Under the pieces are notes generated by a model. The model did not search any database, was not told the DNA's origin, and was given only the letters and a program-made list of their open reading frames with translations. Positions 8,547 to 17,630 of a stretch of 64,000 nt of DNA are shown one piece after another (the first letter of the stretch is position 1; each line of letters starts with the position of its first letter). Origin of the DNA: Pseudochrobactrum asaccharolyticum. Lineage in GTDB: Bacteria; Pseudomonadota; Alphaproteobacteria; Rhizobiales; Rhizobiaceae. The DNA is taken from positions 372,001 to 436,000 of the forward strand of contig NZ_QNRH01000004.1 of NCBI RefSeq assembly GCF_003314995.1. The letters are read 5' to 3'. A program made the position numbers and the translations under genes.

Positions 8547-9338
8547 TTATTGCTGCTGTGCTGCTGCTTTGCGCTGGGTCAGTATCATCACCAGTGCAAT
8601 CAATATTGTACCGACAATGAAGACAAATGCAGCGGCGGCAATAGCCGGACTGATATTCTCGCGGATGGTGGAGAACATCTGCCGTGCCAGTGTGCGCTGG
8701 TTCGGACCTGCCACGAACAGGGTCAGCACGACTTCATCCAGCGAGGTTGCGAAAGCAAAGACAGCACCGGAAATAATGCCGGGTTTTGCCAGTGGCAGTG
8801 TCACTTTTTGCAGGATGACATAGGGTGGCGCACCAAGGCTGGCAGCGGCTTGTTCCACGCGCCGGTCAACGCTTTGCAGCACGGCCAGCACATTGATGAC
8901 CACAAAGGGCACTGCTACAACCGTGTGGGCAATGATCACGCCGGTATAGGAATTGAGCAGATCATATCGTGCAAACATCAGCTGCATGCCCACGCCGAGC
9001 ACCACAGCAGGCACGACCATCGGCAGCAAAAACACTGTTTTAATTGAGTTGAACAGGAAGGAATACTGGTTGCCGCGCAGTCCCAGTGCACCAATTGTTC
9101 CCAGCACTGTTGCCAGTGCTGTAGTGCCGACGGAGATGATCAGGCTGTTGATGATCGAACGCCGCCAAGCGTCCGCCTGCACCAGTTCCTGAAACCAGCG
9201 AGTGGAATAGCCTTCCATCGGATAGCCAAGCAAAGCGCCACTGGTGAAGGCCAGCGGCAGAATTGCCACCAGTGGTGCCAGCAGGAAAAACACCACCGCA
9301 GTGCCAAACAGAAGTTTGAGGAGTTTGAAGCCGTTCAT
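8547..9338 (-). CDS. Polyamine-type ABC transporter permease (PotC-like)
   Basis: This 263-residue, six-span permease has a coupling loop (EQAAASLGAPPYVILQKVTLP) around residue 160 and an FAFATSLDEVVLTLFVAGP motif typical of PotC/YdcV permeases. It is the last gene of a four-gene minus-strand unit and overlaps the preceding permease gene by 4 bases, indicating coupled translation. Family knowledge points to spermidine, putrescine or a related cation or opine; the substrate cannot be fixed from sequence. Confidence 0.9.
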   Translation of the reverse strand: MNGFKLLKLLFGTAVVFFLLAPLVAILPLAFTSGALLGYPMEGYSTRWFQELVQADAWRRSIINSLIISVGTTALATVLGTIGALGLRGNQYSFLFNSIKTVFLLPMVVPAVVLGVGMQLMFARYDLLNSYTGVIIAHTVVAVPFVVINVLAVLQSVDRRVEQAAASLGAPPYVILQKVTLPLAKPGIISGAVFAFATSLDEVVLTLFVAGPNQRTLARQMFSTIRENISPAIAAAAFVFIVGTILIALVMILTQRKAAAQQQ

Positions 9339-10528
9339 GAACGTACCTCCTTCTCAGTCGAGAGGCGCATATAGATTGTGTAGAGCAGGATGGTTGCAAT
9401 CAGCAGCACCATACCGAGCGCACCGGCCATACCCCAGTTTGCAGCGCCCATGGCGTAGAAGGCGATGACCGAGCTGATCAGCTGATCTTTAGCGCCGCCA
9501 ATCAGAGCAGGGGTGATGTAATAGCCAAGCGCTGTCATGAAGACGAGCAGCGAGCCGGAAACCACACCGCGCATAATCAATGGCAACAGCACATGAAAGA
9601 AAGAACGCAGCGGATGTGCTCCGAGCGAGGCGGCGGCAGGCATCAGGTTCTTCGGAATACCGATGAGAACGCTGAATACCGGCAGTACCATGAATGGCAG
9701 CAGCACATGGGTCATGGCGATAATCACACCGGTGCGGTTGAAGATCAGTGCCAGTGGTTCACTGGTGATACCGATCGCAATCAGCGCATTATTAATCAGC
9801 CCCTGATCCTGCAACAGGATGAACCATGCGGCCGTACGCACCAGCAGCGAAGTCCAGAGCGGCAGTAAGACCGCGCCGAGCAGTAGCTGACGTTTCCAGC
9901 CTTCTACGGAGGCGGCAACCATAGCGAACGGAATACCGATCAGAATACAGGCAATGGTAACGCTGAGTGCGGTGATGAAAGTGCGCACCATAATGGTGAC
10001 ATTGGCAGAGGCATCCGCTGGCAGAGAGCGGATTTCGCCGGAAATATCGCGTTCCATATCAATGGCCGCCAGCAGATTGCGGTCAGTCATTGTGCCGGAG
10101 GCTGCACTGGCAATGGCCTGCCAGTAAGGCTGTTCGCCCCATTTTTTATCAATCGCAACCAGATCAACCTGATTATAATCAACCGGTTCCTCCAGCTTGG
10201 TCAGCTGATTGCGGGTTTTGCTCATTAATGTGCGAAAACCGGGTTGTGCACTGTTGAGACGGCGCACCAAATCGCCGTAAAGCTGAGCATCATCATTGTT
10301 GCGGATATCTTCCGCCAAAGCGGCTTTCATTTCCGGCGTTGGCGGTGTTTCCGGATTCCAGCTACTTGCCGCCTGCGCGGAGAGCGGCAGAGCTTTGGCC
10401 GCAACCGGATCGGATATTGCCTCTTTCATCATTGTTACCAGCGGGATGATGAAGAACACCAGCAGGAACAGGCCCAGCGGTGCGACGAGTGCGAAGGATT
10501 TTAAACGTTGTCGTTGTATTTCGCTCAT
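9335..10528 (-). CDS. Polyamine-type ABC transporter permease (PotB-like) with long periplasmic insert
   Basis: This is a 397-residue permease. One membrane span at residues 11-35 is followed by a hydrophilic region of about 140 residues (36-178), then the canonical five-span ABC permease core with its coupling loop (AAASLGAHPLRSFFHVLLP). The insert explains why it is about 110 residues longer than E. coli PotB. I chose ATG 10528 because it overlaps the ATPase stop as ATGA and starts with MSEIQRQRLKSF, a normal cytoplasmic lead-in. Longer readings from 10573 add a segment overlapping the ATPase gene. Confidence 0.88.
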   Translation of the reverse strand: MSEIQRQRLKSFALVAPLGLFLLVFFIIPLVTMMKEAISDPVAAKALPLSAQAASSWNPETPPTPEMKAALAEDIRNNDDAQLYGDLVRRLNSAQPGFRTLMSKTRNQLTKLEEPVDYNQVDLVAIDKKWGEQPYWQAIASAASGTMTDRNLLAAIDMERDISGEIRSLPADASANVTIMVRTFITALSVTIACILIGIPFAMVAASVEGWKRQLLLGAVLLPLWTSLLVRTAAWFILLQDQGLINNALIAIGITSEPLALIFNRTGVIIAMTHVLLPFMVLPVFSVLIGIPKNLMPAAASLGAHPLRSFFHVLLPLIMRGVVSGSLLVFMTALGYYITPALIGGAKDQLISSVIAFYAMGAANWGMAGALGMVLLIATILLYTIYMRLSTEKEVRS

Positions 10529-11619
10529 GCCGCTGCCTTTGCAGGTTTGGCCTGAGCCGCAATCGGCCAGCAATCAGCAGGCGAGAAAGACAGCGTCACC
10601 GGATCACCGGCTTTCAGCGTATGGAAACTGCGGTCAGCTTTGGTGACAAGGCTTTGGCCTGCAAAATCCAGCGCCACACGCAGATGATCGCCGTGATAAA
10701 CAATATCACTGACGGTGGCAGATAATTTATTGGAAGTACTGTCATCGGTATTCAGACGCACGCGTTCAGGCCGCAGCGACAGACGGATATCCTGACCAGC
10801 CAGCAGCGGTGCTTCTGCATCAACACGAATATCCTGACCATTGCTCAGGCGAATTTGGGTCTGGCCGTTGAGCGCACCGGAGACTTTGCCGTCAATCAGG
10901 TTGGTTTCACCGATAAATTCCGCAACAAATTGCGTCGCCGGATGGTCATAAATCTGGGATGGTGTGCCGATCTGTTCAATCTTGCCACGATTGAATACAG
11001 CGATACGGTCGCTCATGGTCAGCGCTTCAGACTGGTCATGAGTTACGAAAACAATGGTCAGGCCAAGACGGTGATGCAGTTCGCGGATATCGAGCTGCAT
11101 CCGCTCGCGCAATTGCTTATCAAGCGCGCCAAGCGGCTCATCCATCAGCACCACTTCCGGCTCAAACACCAATGCGCGTGCCAAAGCGACACGCTGCTGC
11201 TGACCACCAGAGAGTTGAGAAGGCTTGCGCTCCAGCATGGTGCCGAGCTGCACCATATCCAGTGCACGCTTCACACGATTCTGCATTTCAGACTTGGAGA
11301 GCCCGCGCATTTTAAGCGGAAAAGCGACGTTTTCAGCAATGGTCATATGGGGAAACAACGCATAATTCTGAAACACAACGCCCATATTGCGCTTATGTGG
11401 CGGGAGCTGATCTATGCGTTTGCCATCAACACTGACCGTGCCGCCGGTAGGGCGTTCAAAACCGGCCAGCAGCATCAGCAATGTGGTTTTTCCTGAGCCG
11501 GAAGGGCCGAGCATACTGACAAACTCGCCTTTGCCGATTGTCAGATCCAGATTATCGACGACTGTCAGGGAGCCGAATGCTTTGCTCACCTTATCAAAAT
11601 GAATGAATGGATTATTCAC
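10525..11619 (-). CDS. Polyamine-type ABC transporter ATPase (PotA-like)
   Basis: This 364-residue ATPase has Walker A GPSGSGKTT, the signature LSGGQQQR, and Walker B VVLMDEP followed by the switch FVTHDQSEA. A C-terminal TOBE domain (about 280-355) is typical of the PotA/MalK group. It energises the two permeases that follow. ATG 11619 begins MNNPFIHFDKVSKAFG. The stop overlaps the next start. The binding-protein gene lies about 290 bases upstream on the same strand. Related ATPases can serve several importers, so this one might also power the nearby CysTW pair, but its sequence is of the polyamine class. Confidence 0.92.
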   Translation of the reverse strand: MNNPFIHFDKVSKAFGSLTVVDNLDLTIGKGEFVSMLGPSGSGKTTLLMLLAGFERPTGGTVSVDGKRIDQLPPHKRNMGVVFQNYALFPHMTIAENVAFPLKMRGLSKSEMQNRVKRALDMVQLGTMLERKPSQLSGGQQQRVALARALVFEPEVVLMDEPLGALDKQLRERMQLDIRELHHRLGLTIVFVTHDQSEALTMSDRIAVFNRGKIEQIGTPSQIYDHPATQFVAEFIGETNLIDGKVSGALNGQTQIRLSNGQDIRVDAEAPLLAGQDIRLSLRPERVRLNTDDSTSNKLSATVSDIVYHGDHLRVALDFAGQSLVTKADRSFHTLKAGDPVTLSFSPADCWPIAAQAKPAKAAA

Positions 11620-11911
11620 GCGTAAAACCTCAAATGGAGCGGATCACTGTTAAAATTGCTGTGGGCAAAACTGTTTTCGGGATTAAAACAGAACAGTGAC
11701 TGCTGTTCTCTGCTGCGGGGCGGCAACAGGAAATGCGCTTGTAAATAGATGACCGCTCAATGGTCGGGGAACAGCACAGCTGCTATGCAACCGGCAAAAT
11801 AAAGTTGCGGAGGCAGCCGCTCCGGCATTGATGCAACCTCACGGGGGAAAGGTATGAACATGCCGGAACGACTGTATAAACTGGCATGATTATGCCGGTC
11901 TAAGCCTCAGC

Positions 11912-12961
11912 TTACTGGGCAAGCCATGCGTTGAACCGCTGGTTCAGGCTTTCCGAGTTATCAGTCCAGAATTCCACACCGATAGCTGCGGCATCGGTCA
12001 TATTAGCCGGAGTGGTCGGAAGATCCTTGCGGTATTTTTCATCAACGAATTTATCGGCTTCGATATTCGGCAGACCATAGGTGATATATTCAGGCAGCTT
12101 GGCCTGATTGTCTGCCTTGCTGGTAAAGGCGATGAAATCCATCGACTCTTTCGGGAAAGGCGTTCCTTTCATGATTGCCCAGCTATCTACGGCATAGATG
12201 CTGCCGGGCCAGACAAAACCGAAATTCTTGTTTTCCGTACGGTTCAGGGCGTTGATACGGCCGTTATAGACCGAAGCCATCACAACTTCACCGGAGGAGA
12301 GCAACTGCACCGGTTGTGCACCGGCTTCCCACCACACAATATGCGGTTTGATTTCATCGAGTTTTTTGAATGCGCGGTCCACACCTTCCGGTGTAGCCAG
12401 CACATCATAAACATCTTTGGCGGCAACGCCGTCTGCAATCAGAGCAAATTCTAGGGAGTATTTGGCGCTTTTACGCAGCGAGCGTTTGCCCGGGAATTTT
12501 TCAACATTCCAGAAGTCAGCCCATGATTGCGGCGCTTCTTTCATCGTGTCGCCATTATAGGCAATACCGGTTGACCAGACGATTGCGCCGACGCCGCAGT
12601 CATGCACTGCAGCCGGAATGAATTTGTCTTTGCCGCCGAGCTTTTCCCAGTCGATTGTTTCATAGATGCCGTCGGCGCAACCAAGTTCCAGCTCTTCGGC
12701 TTCAACCTGAACAACGTCCCAATTGGTTTCACCGGCTTTGACTTTAGCTTGCAGCACGCCGTAGCCGCCGTCCCAGCTTTCATCAAGCACCGGTTTGCCC
12801 AGTTCTTTGGCAAAAGGTTTGAAATAAATTTCGCGCTGACCGTCCTGATAACTTCCTCCCCAGGAGACGACAGTGAGGTCGCGTGCCTGAGCAGAACCGG
12901 CTGCGAGAGCCAGACCGCCAAGCATGGTGCAGGCAGTGAATGCAATATGCGTAAGCTTCAT
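11912..12961 (-). CDS. Polyamine-type ABC transporter periplasmic binding protein (PotD-like)
   Basis: This 349-residue preprotein has a signal peptide ending near SAQA. The mature part starts RDLTVVSWGGSYQDGQ, the common opening of PotD/PotF-like and alphaproteobacterial putrescine/spermidine or opine binders. It has an acidic VQVEAEELE patch and AVDSWAIMKG near the C-terminus. It is the first gene of the minus-strand operon, and the 290-base gap to the ATPase gene allows differential expression. The substrate is inferred only at the class level. Confidence 0.9.
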   Translation of the reverse strand: MKLTHIAFTACTMLGGLALAAGSAQARDLTVVSWGGSYQDGQREIYFKPFAKELGKPVLDESWDGGYGVLQAKVKAGETNWDVVQVEAEELELGCADGIYETIDWEKLGGKDKFIPAAVHDCGVGAIVWSTGIAYNGDTMKEAPQSWADFWNVEKFPGKRSLRKSAKYSLEFALIADGVAAKDVYDVLATPEGVDRAFKKLDEIKPHIVWWEAGAQPVQLLSSGEVVMASVYNGRINALNRTENKNFGFVWPGSIYAVDSWAIMKGTPFPKESMDFIAFTSKADNQAKLPEYITYGLPNIEADKFVDEKYRKDLPTTPANMTDAAAIGVEFWTDNSESLNQRFNAWLAQ

Positions 12962-13568
12962 TGATTATTCCCCACAGTTTATTGTTATGAAATTTGTTGC
13001 AACAAGTTATTCATAGGAAATGCAGAGGGGCAAGTGCTGATTATGCGGTTCGCGTACAATTAATGTCGCATAAGTGATGAGCTAATTTAGCGCTGTTCTC
13101 ATTTAAATCATGACCTTTTGTTACAGCTTCTGCGTGTTTCTCATTAATTTTTGAACCTTATCTGCGGTTGAAAATGGTTTCTGATATATGAAACCATGCG
13201 GGGAATGGTGTTTGTTTTCCAGCGCTTGAAATGCTTGTCTTCCGTAAACGTCAGTTTGCCGGGCTGTATGCTTCATCTGTTTAAGTTGATGCGATTTCGG
13301 AATGAATTTGTGCGCTGAAATGATGGTTTGCTGATTTTATTGCAGCTTCTGCACACAGGAATAAATTTAAAAAATACCTGATTTTAAATTGCGCTGTTGC
13401 ACTTCCGGCGAAGAATTTTATTGTAATCCGTGCATGCGGTGGGGCAGGTGACGGGTCATATTTGACGGGACCAGCCGGTTCTTGTGTTATGCAAACCATC
13501 GCAGCAGGCCGGAATTTGCTAGAGACAGGTTTCCGGATTTCAGTTTGATTCGCATATGGAGAAGTGAC
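12962..13568. other. Divergent promoter region, no gene recognised
   Basis: About 600 AT-rich bases separate the binding-protein gene (minus) from the aminotransferase gene (plus). It should hold both promoters. A minus-strand open frame at 13281-13727 runs into the aminotransferase gene and is most likely a shadow. Confidence 0.5.
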
Positions 13569-14423
13569 ATGGGCCAGATTGGTCGCAGCTGGACATTTTA
13601 TAAAGGCAAATGGCATGAGGGCGATGTGCGCATTCTGGGCGCATCTTCGCAGGCAACCTGGCTTGGTTCCCTTGTCTTTGACGGTGCACGCGGTTTCGAA
13701 GGCGTGATCCCTGATCTTGATCTCCATAGTGCGCGTGTAAACCGCTCTGCGGTAGCGCTCGGCTTAAAGCCGACCTATACGCCGGAAGAAATCATGGAGC
13801 TGACCCGTCAGGGCATGGCGAAATTCGGCGAGAATGCTGCGGTCTATATCCGCCCGATGTATTGGGCGGAAGAGGGCGAAGCCAATGTGGTTCTGCCGGC
13901 GGCTGAAAGCACTGACTTTGCGCTGTGTCTGGAAGAAATTCCGTTAGGCGAGCCGACCGGCTTTACTATTACGACCACACGTTTCCGTCGTCCGACGATT
14001 GAAACCATGCCACTGGATGCAAAGGCTGCCTGCCTTTATCCCAACAATGCCCGCATGATCCGTGAAGCGCGTGCCAAAGGTTTCGGCAATGCGCTGGTTT
14101 GCGATATGTTGGGTAATGTGGCGGAACTGGCTTCTTCAAACGTTTTCATGGTGCGTGACGGTGAAGTGTTTACGCCTGCGCCAAATGGCACATTCCTCAA
14201 TGGTATTACCCGTCAGCGTGTGATGGGGCTGCTGCGCGATAATGGCGTGACCGTGACTGAAACGACTTTGCGCGTGGAAGATTTCCGCGAAGCTGATGAG
14301 ATTTTCTCAACAGGCAATCATTCCAAAGTTGTGCCGGTGATCGGCTTTGATGACAAGCAGCTGAGCTATGGTCCGGTTGCGCAAAAAGCCCGTAAGCTCT
14401 ACTGGGATTGGGCACATTCATAA
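13569..14423 (+). CDS. Branched-chain aminotransferase-like fold-type IV PLP enzyme
   Basis: This 284-residue class IV aminotransferase is of the IlvE/D-amino-acid transaminase fold. It opens with WTFYKGKWHEGDVRILG and has the conserved ARGFEG region. The PLP lysine lies in PLDAKAACLYPNN, and GNVAELASSNVF and NGITRQRVM carry the phosphate-binding turns. Such enzymes move amino groups between branched-chain amino acids and 2-oxoglutarate. This short, roughly 285-residue subgroup is common in Rhizobiales and its exact substrate is uncertain. ATG 13569 follows GGAGAAG at 13558-13564. Starting at 13482 would add an unlikely leader. A terminator follows, so it stands alone. Confidence 0.85.
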   Translation: MGQIGRSWTFYKGKWHEGDVRILGASSQATWLGSLVFDGARGFEGVIPDLDLHSARVNRSAVALGLKPTYTPEEIMELTRQGMAKFGENAAVYIRPMYWAEEGEANVVLPAAESTDFALCLEEIPLGEPTGFTITTTRFRRPTIETMPLDAKAACLYPNNARMIREARAKGFGNALVCDMLGNVAELASSNVFMVRDGEVFTPAPNGTFLNGITRQRVMGLLRDNGVTVTETTLRVEDFREADEIFSTGNHSKVVPVIGFDDKQLSYGPVAQKARKLYWDWAHS

Positions 14424-14448
14424 GAGTGCTGTTCACTGTGTTAATAAA

Positions 14449-14475
14449 AAGCCCGCGATTGTCGCGGGCTTTTTT
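14449..14475. terminator. Bidirectional terminator
   Basis: AAGCCCGCGA / TCGCGGGCTT stem followed by Ts, with As on the left, between convergent genes. Confidence 0.9.
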
Positions 14476-14479
14476 GTTG

Positions 14480-15430
14480 TTATGATTTGATATCAATTTT
14501 GCGCTTTTTAGAGAATTCACTTTTCTCAAAAACCAGCACCACTATCAGGGAAATACCGAATGGTATCAGCAGATAGAGCAGGCGGAAGACAATCAGCGCT
14601 GCCAGCACATCTGCCGGATTAAGATTAGGCAGACCGGTGATGAACAGGAACTCCAGAACACCGAGGCCACCCGGTGCATTGGAAATCAAAGCTGCTGAGA
14701 AGGAAATCAGGAAAATACCCAACACAATCAGGAAACCCGGGTGACCGGCTTCCGGCAATGCGAAATAGATAATACCTGCCGCGCCGATTAGCTCCAGCGG
14801 TGCAATCAGAAGCTGCCATTTCACCACGGAAAGCCGCGGGTAGGATAGCTGGAACTTGGAGCCGATCCGTAGTGGGCGCAATTGCATCCAGCTGCCGAAT
14901 ACATAAAGCGCAACCAGTATCAGAATGACAATACCTGCAGCAATTGCGAGGCTTTCAGGAATATCACCATTAAAACGCTGCAGCAGCTCAGGTTCGATCA
15001 GCAGCACAATCGCGCTGAGGATCAGCGTGCCGAGCGCAAAGGTGAAAGAACAGAAACCGACGAGAACTGCAACTTCCGCACCGGACAGGCCTTTGGATGA
15101 ATAGGCGCGATAACGGACAACAGCACCGGAAATCACCGATGCACCGATATTATGCGACAGTGCATAGGCGGTGAAGGAACAGAGGCTGATAAACAGCCAT
15201 GAGATCTTTTTGTTCAAATGTTTTAGCGCAATACGGTCATAACCGGCCAAAGACATATAGGACAGCAAAGCGCAGCTTGCGCTTAGCAGCCATTGTTTCA
15301 GCGTAATTGCCGCAAGACTGTCAATTACATCTTCAAGAGAAATGCTGCGCAGTTCTTTATAAAGAAGCCATACGGATATGGTAACCGCACCGAGGCCGAT
15401 TGCCGGCCAGATGTAATCTTTCCATTTCAT
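14480..15430 (-). CDS. YbhN / lysylphosphatidylglycerol-synthase-TM family membrane protein
   Basis: This 316-residue integral membrane protein has about eight hydrophobic segments. Motifs of the UPF0104/YbhN family are SHNIGASVISGAVVRYRAY near residue 92 and SNAPGGLGVLEF near residue 250. This family matches the flippase-like membrane half of MprF/LpiA but lacks the cytoplasmic aminoacyl-transferase domain, so it probably does not make lysyl-lipid by itself. A lipid-flipping or envelope role is inferred. The stop lies 5 bases from the terminator shared with the aminotransferase gene. Confidence 0.85.
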   Translation of the reverse strand: MKWKDYIWPAIGLGAVTISVWLLYKELRSISLEDVIDSLAAITLKQWLLSASCALLSYMSLAGYDRIALKHLNKKISWLFISLCSFTAYALSHNIGASVISGAVVRYRAYSSKGLSGAEVAVLVGFCSFTFALGTLILSAIVLLIEPELLQRFNGDIPESLAIAAGIVILILVALYVFGSWMQLRPLRIGSKFQLSYPRLSVVKWQLLIAPLELIGAAGIIYFALPEAGHPGFLIVLGIFLISFSAALISNAPGGLGVLEFLFITGLPNLNPADVLAALIVFRLLYLLIPFGISLIVVLVFEKSEFSKKRKIDIKS

Positions 15431-15604
15431 CTATCAGATGACACCTTCTTGCTGTTGGTGTGGTCACTTATGTAATCGCCGGATTGCAGACCTTTAAAAG
15501 ACCGGTTCTCTGTTGATTGATTCCACATCACATATTTGTAACAGGTATTCACATGTTGTCAGTTTTACTGTTTCGCACTTTTAACGATTTTTATGTCTTA
15601 ATCA

Positions 15605-17389
15605 TTAATTTATGGAACTTAAGGGTTCTTCAGGTGAAGTTTCTGTCAGTTTTTCCTGTTTTCCGGCATTATTCTCTGCAATTTTTTCAAGAATACCGCG
15701 TGCGATTTCCTCTTCAGCCAGAATAATGGTGCCGATCCCGAGATCACGCAGATAATCCGCCTCTACTACTGATTCAGCGCGGGCAATAATATGCAGGCCT
15801 GGATTCTTCTGGCTGGCCTGTGCAATGACGCGTGCTGTTTCAAAAGCATAGGGTAGTGCGAGGATAAGGCATTGCGCATCGGCGAGACCGGCGCGGTTCA
15901 GCGTTTCCTTTTCGGCCGCATTGCCGAGAATGACTTCAACACCGGTTTCACGCAGTTCAATCGCCGGTTTTTCTGCATTCTCGATCACCACGATCGGGCA
16001 TTTTTCCGCGAGCAGTTTTTCCGCAACGCGTGAACCGACCTCACCGTAACCGGCAATAATCGTATGGCCGGTCAGGGATGTTGCATAGGCGCTGAAAGAT
16101 TTGATGGTGTGATATTCATCATCCTCTTTTGTCAGCTCTGTGACATCCGGTGATTGTTTGGCGCCAAGTTTGCGCTCAATGAAAGGACGCAGTTTTTCAA
16201 AGCCGATAAACACCAACGGATTGAACAGAATAGATAGAATTGCGCCTGCCAGTACCAGATCCTGCGCTTCTTTCGGCATCAGTTTCAGCGAAACACCAAG
16301 GCCTGCGAGAATGAATGAGAATTCACCAATCTGCGCAAGGCTGGCAGAAATTGTCAGTGCAGTGCCTGTCGGATGTTTAAAGGCGCGAACGATGAAAAAG
16401 GCGGCAGCCGATTTACCGATCATAATGATCAGCAATGTTGCCAGCAGTGACAGCGGATTGTTGATCAGAACCATCGGGTCGAACAACATCCCGACAGAGA
16501 CAAAGAACAACACCGCGAAAGCATCGCGTAGTGGCAGAGATTCTTCGGCAGCCTGATGACTGAGTTCTGATTCACTCATCACCATACCGGCGAAGAATGC
16601 ACCGAGCGCCAGTGACACGCCGAACAGATTGGCAGCGCCAAAGGCCACACCAAGCGCAATGGCCAGCACACCAAGGCGGAACAATTCACGCGAACCGCTG
16701 GCGGAGATAACTTCGAGAACCCAAGGCACAACGCGCTTGCCAACCACCAGCATCAGAGCGATGAAAAGCGCAATCTTGATCAGAGTCAGCACAATGATGC
16801 CGGTAATGCCAAGCCCCAGATATGAGGCAATCGGATCGGACGGCACAGTGCCGGAATTGCCATGCAACAGACCGGCAATCGCTGGCATCAATACGAGTGT
16901 CAGCACCATCACCAGATCTTCAACGATCAGCCAGCCGACAGCGATACGGCCGCGATCCGTTTCCATCAGACGGCGTTCTTGCATGGCACGGAGAAGCACA
17001 ACGGTGGATGCTGTGGAGAGCGCCAGACCAAAGGTAACAGAACCGGTGAGATCCCAGCCGATAATCAGTCCAAGACCTGTACCCAGCACGGTGGCAGCAA
17101 AAATCTGCGCCAAGGCTCCGGGAACGGCAATGGCTTTCACCGACAGCAGCTCTTTGACCGAGAAATGCAGGCCGACACCAAACATTAGCAGGATCACGCC
17201 AATTTCAGCCAGCTGAAGTGTCAGCTCCTGATCGGCCACAAAACCCGGCGTATAGGGGCCGCATAAAACGCCTGCCAGCAGATAACCGACCAGCGGGGAG
17301 ATACGAAGACGATTGGCAATGGCTCCGAAGAGAAAGGCCAGACACAGACCGACAACAATCGTGGCGATGAGAGGTGTGTCGTGAGGCAT
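15605..17389 (-). CDS. Monovalent cation:proton antiporter-2 with TrkA-N domain (KefB/YbaL type)
   Basis: This 594-residue protein has an N-terminal Na+/H+ exchanger domain (about residues 8-385, 12 hydrophobic segments, motif GVGLHFSVKELL). A Rossmann TrkA-N domain follows at about 415-530, with the nucleotide-binding GYGEVGSRVAEKL. The layout is that of glutathione-gated KefB/KefC or YbaL potassium/proton antiporters, used in pH and electrophile stress. The C-terminal tail is Glu-rich. No KefF/KefG ancillary gene is next to it. It lies downstream of secDF on the same strand, but a palindromic repeat block of about 140 bases separates the two. Confidence 0.9.
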   Translation of the reverse strand: MPHDTPLIATIVVGLCLAFLFGAIANRLRISPLVGYLLAGVLCGPYTPGFVADQELTLQLAEIGVILLMFGVGLHFSVKELLSVKAIAVPGALAQIFAATVLGTGLGLIIGWDLTGSVTFGLALSTASTVVLLRAMQERRLMETDRGRIAVGWLIVEDLVMVLTLVLMPAIAGLLHGNSGTVPSDPIASYLGLGITGIIVLTLIKIALFIALMLVVGKRVVPWVLEVISASGSRELFRLGVLAIALGVAFGAANLFGVSLALGAFFAGMVMSESELSHQAAEESLPLRDAFAVLFFVSVGMLFDPMVLINNPLSLLATLLIIMIGKSAAAFFIVRAFKHPTGTALTISASLAQIGEFSFILAGLGVSLKLMPKEAQDLVLAGAILSILFNPLVFIGFEKLRPFIERKLGAKQSPDVTELTKEDDEYHTIKSFSAYATSLTGHTIIAGYGEVGSRVAEKLLAEKCPIVVIENAEKPAIELRETGVEVILGNAAEKETLNRAGLADAQCLILALPYAFETARVIAQASQKNPGLHIIARAESVVEADYLRDLGIGTIILAEEEIARGILEKIAENNAGKQEKLTETSPEEPLSSIN

Positions 17390-17483
17390 GGCGGCTTGTC
17401 CTTATAAGGTATCTTTGTGCCGTTTGTCTCAACTGCAATATCGGCGGAATTATGCAGTTCAGAAAAAGGGCGGTAAGGGAGGA

Positions 17484-17619
17484 GTATCACGCGGCAATTA
17501 AACCGCGTGATACTGGAGCATTTTACAGTCAAGTTGCTTCAACTTGACGTCGTGATAATGCGACAACTAAAAAATCTAGAGCGAGTGCCATGATCTAATC
17601 TAGACGTAAACCGCTCTAG
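17484..17619. repeat. Palindromic intergenic repeat block (family B)
   Basis: Three nested or tandem palindromes lie within 136 bases between secDF and the antiporter gene. GTATCACGCGG pairs with CCGCGTGATAC (17484-17513). CAAGTTG-CTT-CAACTTG forms a hairpin (17530-17546). CTAGAGCG pairs with CGCTCTAG (17576-17619). The AGAGC/GCTCT ends resemble family A and known rhizobial intergenic mosaic-type elements. Confidence 0.6.
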
Positions 17620-17630
17620 TTTGTGCCTGA

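Noticed and set aside
13281-13727. 148-codon minus-strand frame across the BCAT-like gene start
   Set aside because: Overlaps a clear aminotransferase gene with good family motifs; shadow frame.
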